In this document: piece by piece, positions 36,245-47,395 of the stretch | How the letters are laid out: every line of letters begins with the position of its first letter | How positions within the stretch are numbered: the first letter of the stretch is position 1 | Assembly: GCA_021234535.1 (NCBI GenBank) | Contig: CM037849.1 | Coordinates: 12,009,526-12,073,525 of the forward strand | Source: Stichopus chloronotus | Taxonomy: Eukaryota; Echinodermata; Holothuroidea; Aspidochirotida; Stichopodidae | Reading direction: 5' to 3' | Length of the DNA: 64,000 bases | Program-made: the position numbers and the translations under genes | Notes under the pieces: model-generated | Told to the model about the DNA's origin: nothing | What the model saw: only the letters and a program-made list of their open reading frames with translations | Databases searched by the model: none

Positions 36245-36490
36245 TGTATAGAGATGGGCATTTCACGCCACCGTTCTAAAAATGGTCATACAAAGTTCAG
36301 TCTTCAGGTGTCTGCCCAAGTTTATTAACTTTTTCTTTATTACCATCACAGTCAGATTAGACAAGGTAAAACATTAAAAATAGAAAACTTAGTCACTGTT
36401 CGTGGAAAGATTTCGTAGTGCTTATTTGATTGATAGATCACAAATAGCAACGATTTACATACGATTACATAGACAATCGTTTGCTCTCTG
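36245..36490. repeat. Dispersed repeat, copy 2 (first copy at 3290-3525)
   Basis: Diverged copy in the same orientation; see the first copy for shared words. Confidence 0.65.
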
Positions 36491-37399
36491 ATTGGTCAAT
36501 CGTAGACTTCGTGATCTGGTACTGGATAGACTGTCAGTGACAAGAAAGAGGAAGCAGGCATAAATAACAACATTACGCCACACATTTACATAGGTTTGTC
36601 TTAAATGCATCATGTTCAAGTGTAATACAATATCTGACTGATTCATTGTTGTTAGGCAAAAATACATAAATTTGTCAGTCGTGAAGATAAAACATTTAGT
36701 CACAGCCAGAGACAAACACTCTCATTTTTTTTTAATGTTTCTTTCAAATCAATGATAGGTTGTGTTGAAATTAAAATAATTCATTTAATTTACAATATGT
36801 TTAAATATTTAATCACATAAATCTATGGCGTTTACTTTTCAGGTGGGTATAATTTATTAATCTTCTTAATATGTAACGTCCCTCATATTTTAAACTTAAT
36901 TGTTTTATTTTGTTCGTTTTGGAGATGTTCTTTCCTATTTAAACTTTTTTTCGAATTGCTATGAAAGTAAAACCAGCATTCTCTTAACTACAGTTTATGT
37001 TCCTCACATGTTTCTTTCATCCTCAAGAAAATTTCGTGAATGTTCACGTAATAGCATGTAACGAGAAAGTGTATAATCTTGGCCATGGTAATTCCTAATA
37101 CGTGGTGTGTCTTATGAATTGATATCAACCCGTGAATGTTTGTTTCATCAATTATTTAGGTGTGAGAAAATGTCAGAGAAAAGAATGGAGAAAAATAAAA
37201 CGTGATATTTTGTTACATGACTACTAAACAAGGAAATGGCCTAACTCTAACGTAATCATATTATAGTAGAGTACAATGATTAACTTAGTTTTTATTATTC
37301 GAAAATGAGACATAGAAATGGTCACTTATGAAGGTACGTGCAATATTAAGAATTTAAAGCAAACTACAGACGAACACTGACAGAATGATTTAGAGAGAG

Positions 37400-37700
37400 A
37401 CGATAACAAGGGATCCTGGAATATTTTTTTCGATTTCTATTTGTCCCCTTATGGAGGAAAATTACTTTTTGATTGTAATTTTAGTAAAGATGATGTAAGT
37501 GTTATTGATAATTCTTTTATTAGACAGGTTTGCTCCGCCTGGAGTGATGTTTTCTTTGATCCTCCTAGTGGAAACTATGGAGATCAAATCTTATGGAATA
37601 ATCATTTTATTAAAGTAAATCATATTATTATATATTACAAAACACTTTTCGAGGCAGGGGTGATCAGCATAACAGCATTTACAGATATTTGTAAATGAAT
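37400..37700 (+). mobile_element. LINE reverse-transcriptase C-terminal fragment, Tx1/L1-like
   Basis: The open frame 37441-37698 gives QILWNNHFIKVNHIIIYYK followed by AGVISITAFTD. This resembles the region after the RT thumb in Tx1/L1-like elements, where LWNN..I precedes a short conserved segment and then the zinc knuckle. It is an isolated piece. The GATATC-rich sequence at about 37690-37820 just after it looks like local duplication. Confidence 0.6.
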
Positions 37701-37820
37701 GATATCATTAATTCTTTTAATAATATCAATTATTTTATTTTTGGTATCCTAAATGATAATTACTGATATCATGATATCTTGATATCTAAAACTTGTTTTA
37801 ATGATATCAATAATTATTGG

Positions 37821-39719
37821 ATGATTTCCTCAAATCGGGAATAAAATGTAGAACGGCCCACCATGAGTTCGGTCTTAATATCTGCGCGTAAGAAAATGTA
37901 GACGTTACTCTCCTGTAAATTTGTTCGATCTTTACTTGGGAACTTCCCTGATGTATCCCAATTTCACTTGGCATTATGAACTACCCTGCCGCTATGGAGA
38001 TTGGAACCAACATCTTGATTCCAAACAATGTTTCACAGAAATGAAGAAAATAGTCCTATCATTTTAAATTACTTTAGTCAGCTTTTTCAAATGATTGTAC
38101 CACACAATCATTTTCAACTGTCTGCAGTGGCGTTTGCTAAAGAACAGTGACAAGTGTGCGTGACAGGCTAAACTATAAAATTTCGTTATAGCTAGAACTT
38201 ATTTATGATATTTAAAATACACGAAGCCTTAGTTATGGCAGTTCCAATTAAGTTTAATTTGGCTGAGAGAGGAACTCTTTGAAACTATCACCTCCATCTG
38301 ATATACTGTTCACAAAATATCAATCTCAGGGTGTGTTTGCTTTAACCATGACTGTTATAGTGGCGTTTGTTTTTTCAAAAATAATGATTACATTGATATT
38401 TTGATGTTGTTGTTCTTAAAACAAATGTTCAATTTATTTTTAAATCCAACATTAATACAGCGGTCATGTCATTTCAGACTGTCTTATACGTTTGTTGCTT
38501 TTCCTTTGACAGGACTTTGCTTTGCTTTTACTCACTACTTTTACTCTCTCTTCAAACCTTTTTGCACTTTTCACCGTCGCCTTCAGGGAAGCTGAGATAG
38601 TATAAAAAATAAGGAGATTTTTTTAACAATTATCAATACTCATAAATTTATAATTTTAAAAAACAAAGATTTTATGAAATTTTGTAACAAATAATAATAA
38701 TTTATTACCATAAAAGCTTCTGAAAGCTATTGATGTGAACAGATATACATACACGTATCAAAATGGTAGATAATCACAATCTTCCATAATAATAATCTTT
38801 ATATAATAATAATAACAGTAATTTGATATTTTATGCTTATCTTTTGTAAACATGTTATCAATGATATCAATGACAGAATATAATGTAATATTGTACAAGC
38901 AGCTGTGCCGTTGCTGCTGCGTTTTCAAAAGATGTAGCAAAGGTTTGATCATACTTCATGCAATTGCAAAAGCTACAAAAAGTTCCGTATCTTGATTTCT
39001 TGGTACATTTTGTAAAAAAAATATAAATAAAAATATCAGACTTCTCAAAGGGAATTGCTTTCAAATCTTCGCTGCGATCATTTTCACGAAAGTCCTGTGT
39101 ATTAAACACATAACCCAGTTTCCAAAAGAAATCAATATTCTTCCTACGGCAATTCACTCACTTAGTTGTGAAGTTTCTCTAAAAAAGAAACTTGACGGAG
39201 ATGCCACTTCTTAGTTTGGAATCAAGTGAAGGCTACAGATAGAAGAATAATGATAAAGGTTATTTCCTTTTTACTAAGAGGCAGTATCCTCAGCAGTACT
39301 ATTTTTTCTTCTTTTTGGTGTTTGCATATAAATGATCTTAGGTAATCCGAAGATGTAATACTAAAGAAAGTCGGGTTAGTGTCGGCTCAAAATGGATGAA
39401 GGACGGGCCCCCACCAGTCGATGAGCCGACTACCTGGAGAGCAATCAGGTAATCGGACCATAATAGGCCGGCACTCTGCTGCTGACTGGTCGGACTCCGG
39501 TGATCTTACGTTCCATATTCAATACACTTTGGGGGGAGGGGTCAGATACATCAGCTGCTCACATCTGCTTCACGTGTTATGTTGTCTTGTGATTCTAGGC
39601 ATTAGTGTTAACGCTGTGCTATATTCTGGGAAGGGAAATGAAGAGGTAAATGGAAAAAGAGAAGAATAATCAAAAAATAAATGAACCCCATGTTGAATAA
39701 GGAAAACACAACACATCAA
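37821..39719. other. Spacer, nothing recognised
   Basis: The minus frame at 38867-39157 (96 codons, seven cysteines) and the plus frame at 38401-38595 have no recognised motif or splice support. A GC-richer patch lies at about 39370-39500. Confidence 0.45.
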
Positions 39720-41725
39720 AAAGATTGATTCGTTATCTTCTGCCATCGATAATATATTGGGGATTGTCACAATTGAAATTATCCTGAGTGACAAGAAAAA
39801 TGTGATTGTAATTTTGCATATATAAGACACCTTCAGCTAAGCATGATGACTTTAATAGAGAGTTGGAAATATTACTAAACAAATTCCATTTATGCAAAAA
39901 GGAGGTGTTTGCATGCGGAGATTTCAATATTGACCTTTTGAAGTATAATAAACACAAGAGAACCGAAGAGTTTTCCAGATATAATGTTTGCATCCCATCA
40001 TTTCTAAGCCCCGTAGAATTACACGTTTCAGTAGCACTTTAATTGACGACACTTTTACAAATAATATTGATGATGGATTATATAGTGGATTGTTGATCAG
40101 TGATGTTAGTGATCATTTGCCCATATTCACAGCTTGTGGCAACACATTTAGTAGTGGAAACGCTGAGGAATTTACTTACGTCAGAAATATAAGACCTGGA
40201 AATTTGGATCAGTTTAGGGAAAAGTTATCAGGTGAAACATGGTTTGATGTTTATAATAAAGCAAATGTTAATGAGGCATACTCCTGCTTTTAAATAGATT
40301 TTTAAAGTTGTTTGGCACCTGCTGCCCTGTTGAAAGGAGAATAGATATAAGCTTAAGCCATGGTTAACGAAAGTGCTGGTAAATGCATGTAAAAAGAAGA
40401 ACACTTTGTACAAGAAATTTCTAAGAGAGAAGACAGTTAGAAATTTAAGAAAGTATAAAAATTACAAAGACACCTTGACCAGAATATTACGGAAATGTAA
40501 GAAAAACTATTTTGACCAGTTGCTCTGTGATTGTAAAGGGAATACTAAGGAATACTAAGAGTATATGGAAGATATTAAATGAATTGATCAAGAAGAAAAG
40601 ACAAACACAGGTTTATCCACAAGAGTTTTCATATAAGGGAAGATTACCAAATGACACAAAGGATGTCGCAAATGGTTTCAATGAATTTGAATCACGATTA
40701 TGTGAGGTTTTATATGAATGGAGAGTATGGTTTTTTTAAAATAAATTATCACTTAATGTTGACAAACCAACTTTGTGGTGTTTTCTAATCGAAAGTGTGA
40801 TAAGTATATTACTATTAAAATTGGTAATTCCGTTACAGAAAGGGTATACACTACAAGATTTCTTGGGCTGGTTATTGACTGTGATTTAAATTGGAAGGAG
40901 CAAATCAAACGGGTTAATTCTAAAGTGTCCAGCGATTATGTATAATTTAAGAGAATTCTTGGCCGCTAGTTCAATGAAGATTCTTTACAACTCTTTGGTT
41001 TTGCCTTACATTAACTATTCTTTAGAAGTATGGGTAAATACGTACAAAAGTAATATTCACTCAGTCTTTGTAATGCAGTAGAAAGCTATCAGATTGGTTT
41101 ATAAACCTAAATTTAATGACCACACAAATGAATTTTTTATTGACATGAATATTTTAAAGCTGGAAGATCTTGTGAAATTTAAGACAGCCGTATTACTGTT
41201 CAAAGCTAAAAATGAAACGTTACCTCCAAACATTCAAAGGCTATTTATTAAAAAAGGAGAGTAAATTACGTACTCCACGTAAAGAAGATTTTTATCAAAT
41301 TTCTGTCCATACAACCTTGAAAGCTATTAGTGTTTCTGTTTGTGGTGTAAAATTATGGAATAATCTTAATGCTGACCTTAGGAACTCAAAAAGTGAACGT
41401 ATATTTAAACTAAAGTTAACATTAGAATTCATAGATAAGTAAAAACAACTGTTTTGATCTTACGATTAGTACCACTAAAACATTTATTTGAGTTATTTTG
41501 ATGGAGATAAGTTGCTCTGGAAACTGAACATTTTTATAACTGCCAGGGGAGAGATTCATATAAGTTTTTCTTAACTTCTCTCTCCTTTTCCTTCTCGTAT
41601 TTCTGTTTTGTATGATCGTTAATTGTTTCTTTTATTTGACTTTTTATGTTGATTTTGTAATCTCATGTTTTGTATTGTTGATTTGGAAATAAACTGAACA
41701 AACAAACAAACAAAACAAACAAACA
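39720..41725 (+). mobile_element. LINE with endonuclease and C-terminal part, RT palm deleted
   Basis: Plus-strand order: LSDKKNVIVILHI (about 39775), CGDFNIDLLKYN (about 39917), RRITRFSSTLIDDTFTNNID and SDVSDHLPIF (40010-40130), a Lys-rich linker (about 40380-40730), then directly the post-catalytic part (SLNVDKTNFVVFSNRK at about 40750, RFLGLVIDCDLNW at about 40860) and the end VCGVKLWNNLNADLRNS with stop at about 41440. The palm with the FADD box is missing between about 40735 and 40745. The 3' end is an AAAC-repeat tail at about 41695-41725, typical of CR1/L2-like elements. Several frameshifts make it inactive. Confidence 0.85.
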
Positions 41726-44700
41726 TTCTTTCCATGTTCAGTTTCGTTTCTGTTAAAGCTACAGGTTTTTTATCTCTTTTTTATAATCGTTTTGTACACT
41801 TGCCATTTGTGCATCACCATCTTCAAAACTTCAAAGAAGCGCTTATAAATTTGTTCGTAACGCCTTTCATTTCATCCAAAAGCAGTCATTTACAACCTCA
41901 CTTCGGACATAGGTATTGTAAATCTTTGCTCTGCATGGAAAGGCTAAAACTTACTTAATTGTTTACAAGAGACATTCCATAAGCTGATCGTTGTTCTATG
42001 AAATAGATCGGTCCGTGTTATGTATTCACATTGTGAAAAACCTATCAGCCACGTTATTGCCAACAACATTCTTCTCGTCCTAAAATTTTACATTTGATGT
42101 ATATAATTTATGCAATGCAATGACAATCTACAACCGTAGGGAATTTCTCGCTGATTGAAGATAAATTGAAGTACTGTTCTCAGCGCAATCACAGGGCTTT
42201 TAAAGGAGGGGGGGGGGTGGCACTTCCATTCGTTTTATAGAGCCGTTAATAAAGCTGTTGGAGTCGCGTAGAGCGGATCCTACATGTAATTATAACTCAC
42301 AGGCTGACCCATGCCCACCGGATTCCGGTCGTTGTAATAGTTGAGTTGTCTTACCGGTGAAGAGTCGGTTGGCACCCTGACGTAATACCGTAAGAAAATC
42401 GGATGATACTCGGTCAGTGTTGGACAAGTACCAGACGGAGACCGGTCGAGAACCGTTTATGACATTGGGTATATATCTCGCAAGAAAAATGTCGCAATCA
42501 CTGACCGGCCACTATTCGGGCCCCGTAAAGACACCGTCATGGCCTTTTTTCAATGAGACAGTGTAAGCGTTATCAGTCGATTTTTCTCCAACAAGTAAAC
42601 GCTGCTCGATGCCTAGAAAGCGGACAAATCTGACGGACTCTAGGTTAAAAGTGACCTAATATATATAATATATAACATAACATAACGTCAGTAGAGTAAA
42701 TCTACAATTATTTTTATTTCTAAAAGAGCTTCAATGAAAAGTAATGCAAAGCTAGTTACTACGTTACTCACTATTTACATACATCTCCTCTCCGTGCACT
42801 TATTGTTTTCTTTAAAATCCATCTGTAACTATACTACCGACAATATTATACGAAACAACTAGCACGGCTTAAATATGTAACTGTTGAACCTATTGCACTA
42901 AACATACATCTTAAAAAGTAATAGAAAGTCATTGAAAAGTTGTCAAAATGAGCATTTAGTCTTCCGGTATCAGCATGGTGGAGGGCAAATGAGAAACGGT
43001 TGCTTGCATTAGCTACACATATTATGATCGTCGATAAGGGAGGGGGAGGGGGTGTTGTATACGGACAAACCATTGTGCTGATAATACATATTTTTGTGTA
43101 GTACCCTGCCTAAGTAGAGATCAGTTGTATGAGTTAACCAGGGTGAATCTACCCTGAGTTGACTGACATATTTTTGTGTGTTTTGTTTGTGTGTGTGTGT
43201 GGGGGGGGGGGGGGTGCGTGTGTGAATCGGTGGGTGTCCACTAGGAGAGTGTCATTTTCCTCCGTGACTCAATAACTTCGGCTTCTCTCTTTGTATGAAA
43301 TCTACTTAAAAATTAGCTCTTGGTTTACCTCCACCTGATCTACCGATTCGATCAAGTCTGTTGATGTCGAAGAAGGAAATGTTTACTTCACTTTTTATGC
43401 AAGCAATAATTGATAGATCATCAGTGTTCTCATTTAGTGTCTTCACAGCATGCAATATCCAAAACTTGTGTTTTGTTTCTGGTGTTAATCCAATTGATGC
43501 AAACCTTCTTCCACAGTGCTGCGATCAAAATGTTATTATTGATTGTGTTGTGCTTATATCTGTGGGTTTTGCTTGCTTGGGGGCCTGCGGTTTATTAACC
43601 TACTCTAGAAATGACATTCACTTGGCTTCGATTATCTTCTCAACACTCATTGTCTTTAACTTTGAGCTCATCAGCAGTTGTTAATTAATGACCATCCGTT
43701 GGTAATGTAAGTAGATAATCTTGTTTAAGGACTATAACCCTGACTCAGGAGACTGACTACTATCATTTATTGATTGGACACAAATTGGTTGTTAGGAAAC
43801 GGTCGTAACAGGTGATGATTGTATTTTAAACGAAACAGACTATTTGATCGTACGTGTAATGTGAAAGTAACGTGGTGGCACAAGGAACAATAGTTGTATT
43901 TTCTATGCTGTACAGCGTACTATTCGCTTCTTTCGAAATACCGTTTGGTAATTCAATCCATAGGAATTCTTTCTATATACCTTTATGTTTTCTAGTGTTT
44001 TTTTTTTTTCGTCTTTCGCATTTTTAAGAAAACATTTGCTTACATGACCACAGGATTGTGAGGCAACGGTGATCAGTTGAGAAATGTAATTGATGCAGTA
44101 ACAACATATACTAAGATCACATGAGATTATTGAAGAGCATGATGTCTGTGACTAAATACATATCTCATGCTTCCATTTTCCTTCATCATTTAAGTTGTGA
44201 ATAGATACATGGGTGGGATTCTGAAAATAATTTTAAGTAGTGGGGCAAAATTGAAGGCAAAATTGGTAACTGAACACTCGTTACATTCATCCCACTAGCT
44301 CAACCTCTTAAATCCCTGGTCCCACCGTCACTGCATTTCTTGGTTAAAATATCCCAATTAAGGTAGATCACATATTTTAAAAAACTTGGAGTGGGGTGTG
44401 ACACCCCTGGGTAAATGTGTAAATGATAACTTGAACAACTACCAACAGTATCATACGGACCACGTTCTCCTGCACATAGTCATACGGGATGTGTCGTGGC
44501 ATTAATGAATGTGAAGCTGGGTTGAAGGCAAAGTTGCCAGTCATGTACTATCGGCTAGGCTTACTCTCAAATGAATGGAGTAATAACAGTTTTGTGGACT
44601 TTAGTTCCTATATTCTCCAGTATTTTCCGATGTATTATTCGATGACCTCGTTTTAGGGTAGAAAATTTTCCAGCCCAATGGATATTTGCACGCATGCCAA

Positions 44701-44796
44701 CAACTCGACATTCAGCACACGAGCCTGTTAAAAAAGGATTTTTTCATCAACACACTAGTTATCATCAAGATGGAATGGGTGCATTCGTATGCATCA
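41726..44796. other. Spacer with simple repeats, no supported gene
   Basis: It contains G-runs (about 42208 and 43201-43213) and a GT microsatellite (about 43186-43200). The 107-codon plus frame at 43361-43684 has a hydrophobic C-terminal half but no family match. A GC-richer patch with repeated ACCGGTC/GACCGG words lies at about 42310-42540. Confidence 0.45.
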
Positions 44797-45006
44797 TATT
44801 GTCGTGTAGCGGTGTGCGTTTTTCCACATTGTGTCGCCCTTGACTGACTGTTGCGTCGTAGAGAAATTTGAGACGCTTTTCGTGCGCGTTCTGCAGCGAT
44901 CAGGTTTCGTTGTTATGTGCGTGAGCGTGGGTTCTGGGAAAGGTTTGAAGTTTTCTATATAGGCTATTTTTGTATATTTTCTCAATTCTGCTAGTCTAAA
45001 GAAATT
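44797..45006. repeat. Dispersed repeat pair, copy 1 (copy 2 at 46424-46628)
   Basis: About 205 bp aligned with 46424-46628 in the same orientation. Both start GTCGTGTAGCGGTGTG and share CTGACTGTTGCGTC, GTGCGTGAG and a TAAAGAAA-like end. Confidence 0.75.
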
Positions 45007-46423
45007 CATTACCTATCACTGTACTCCTCTATTTCTGAAAGAGAAATTTCAATAAAATTTGTTTAAACCCTAAACATAACAATGCGCCAAAAATGGATAG
45101 GTTTCGACCAGCAGTAGCAGAATTGTTAGTTTTATAAGAGATAAAAGTTACTCCTGAGTTTTGTCAAAGATCACAGGAGAGACTGCTAGGTCTATACATT
45201 CATAAGAACGGACGTTTGGTATCTACGTAAAAGCAGAACGCAGACCTTCCCTACCTGTGAGACTATCACCATGATCAAAATATACTCCTAATCACTATCA
45301 TGTAACTGGGATCATGATCATATAATTGTGATTGATCCTGTTCAACGTGTAACCAGAGTTTGGTTACGTACTAGGCCTACTTGTGTTTGGACTTTACGAT
45401 ATGTTGATCACCTGTTGCGTAATGTTGAATACCGAAAACAACTACAATACCTGATCGCTATAGTTGTAATATGACATCGCCCTCTTAGTATTAGGTCAGG
45501 ACCCGGGGAGTCAATCGACGTCGTGTTTCTTAAAGATACGATGGCCTACATCGTTGGGATTAAACAAATATTTTATCATTTTCAATATTTCGATTTCAAG
45601 ACAAGGTCACCTTTCGTCAGCAGCGCATCTTTCCCACTGAACTTTCTGAAAGAACTCCTTTTTTTAAAATAATCTGCTCTTTTAATTATCTGCCTTTGTA
45701 TATCATTAGGTTTACTGAAATGTTTACGCCTAACGCTGGATTTAGGGAGGTTAATTGACCAACATAATATTTTATGTATTTGAAAGAGTGCCTTCCAATT
45801 CTACTTTGCCTGGAAGCATAGTCATTGACCCACTTTAGTTTAGCTTCAAAGAACATCAAATTAACTTAAAGTAAGGTTACTTTCATATTTCATTTTCACT
45901 CAATTGGAACCTTTTGATTCCGTAATTTAGGTAATAAGGGACAAAAAATAATACCCTTTGCATAACCTTATGCGTTTGCTTTTTTGTACCCTTTGCATTG
46001 CCTCAGATATTCAATGGTTATTTAGTAGACACTGATTGCATATACGTACCCCTGGTCATGTATTTTGTTATATGAGTTTCTCATCTTTGCTGTATATAAG
46101 TTCAGCCATTGACACATGTGAATGACCTGATTCCTGTTCTCATCTCTACGAAGAAAGCTAGGCATACTCTTTAGAAGTTCGAGTTTTTTTCCTACAAATA
46201 CCTACGATGACTGTCAGATTGATGTTCATTAAATATTGTTATGTACTGGTACGCATAAAAATAGACAAGAAACTGCACTTTTTCACTATTCGTCTGTTCG
46301 TCTGATTTCTCCATTGTCATGGCCTGACTTGTGTACACTCTCATATCCATCCAATGTTCGATCATTTATAAGATGTGTTATTTTCACAACATTTGTTTCC
46401 AAATTTCAGAAGGTTGAAGTGGA

Positions 46424-46628
46424 TGTCGTGTAGCGGTGTGGCTTCGTCCACAGTGTGTGGCGTTTGCCTGACTGTTGCGTCAGGAGGAATGTGAAACGCT
46501 TTGCGTGCGAGTTTCGTTGTGACGTGCGTGAGTTTGCTTGGAATCAGAGTTTGAGTTAAAAAAAAGTAGTTGAAGCCAAGAAGTGTTCCAGGCGAAAGGT
46601 ATTTCGCTAATTCTACTAGTTTAAAGAA
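46424..46628. repeat. Dispersed repeat pair, copy 2
   Basis: Second copy of 44797-45006, ending about 250 bp beyond the 3' end of gene B. The 1.4 kb between the copies shows no gene. Confidence 0.75.
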
Positions 46629-46856
46629 AGGCCACAGGGTGAAGTAAGTTACATTTTGAAAATTTCATGTTATGGTGTAACATGTCAGTTACAAGTTATT
46701 ACAATTACAATCACTCATTACAATTATGGGTGATTTTATACGAGATCTACCGAACAGTGATACATGACACACATTTGATGTATTTCTAAGAACTTGAGAA
46801 AGTAATATTCTTTATAAGTAAAGAATGATATTGTAGTTGATAATAGTTAATTTAAC

Positions 46857-46862
46857 TTTATT
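46857..46862 (-). promoter_or_regulatory. Candidate polyadenylation signal of gene B
   Basis: AATAAA on the minus strand, 18 nt after the gene B stop codon at 46881-46883. The distance is short but workable; the AT-rich context makes chance occurrence possible. Confidence 0.55.
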
Positions 46863-46880
46863 TTCACTTTCTACAAGAAT

Positions 46881-47395
46881 TTATATAATATCGTCATCAG
46901 TTGGGAGGATTTTCATTGTTGTCGCTGTGATTCCGCAATCAGATCCGTGAGTGTTGGTCCAGTAAATGCCTCTGAAATCATTGTACTGGTAATCACCGTT
47001 GAGATTTGAGTGTCCACACGAGTGAAAATTTGTCTCGTATACCGGGGTTTTGTTACGGCAGCATCTATAGTCAGTATTACCCGAGCATCCGTCACAATTA
47101 TAACATTTATAATTGGGCCGACCCACACAAATATTACAATAATAGGTGCGACAATAGGAATGAGAACAATAATAATAATAACAGTAATAGTAGCATCCGC
47201 AGTCAGAGTACTCGTAACTTGCTGTTATTCTGTTGCTGAATGAGTAGCAGTGTTCAGTGGTGCCTGTGCTACTGTCGTCTGGATACCACCATCCACCTCG
47301 GTGTTTTTCTGCGCAATTGAAGGTACTCGATCCATCGTTGTCTTCATCATGTGTGCTGAATCGATACCCTGAACTTGCTGCCATTGCATCGTCGC
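46881..47395 (-). CDS. Gene B last exon: FBG end with Cys/Tyr-rich insertion
   Basis: 515 nt, phase 1 in, stop TAA at 46883-46881. It begins DDAMAASSGYRFSTHDEDND (calcium-site region) and CAEKHRGGWWY. The insertion at 47019-47282 follows: 88 residues between WWY and the next FBG cysteine, where gene 1 has 2. It holds 13 cysteines and tyrosine runs such as CGCYYYCYYYYCSHSYC, then CYNCDGC and VYETNFHS. The FBG resumes with CGHSNLNGDYQYNDFRGIYW, GSDCGI and TTMKILP. Confidence 0.9.

Noticed and set aside
43361..43684. 107-codon frame with a hydrophobic C-terminal half
   Set aside because: It could suggest a membrane protein, but has no family motif, splice sites or conservation evidence; left as spacer.
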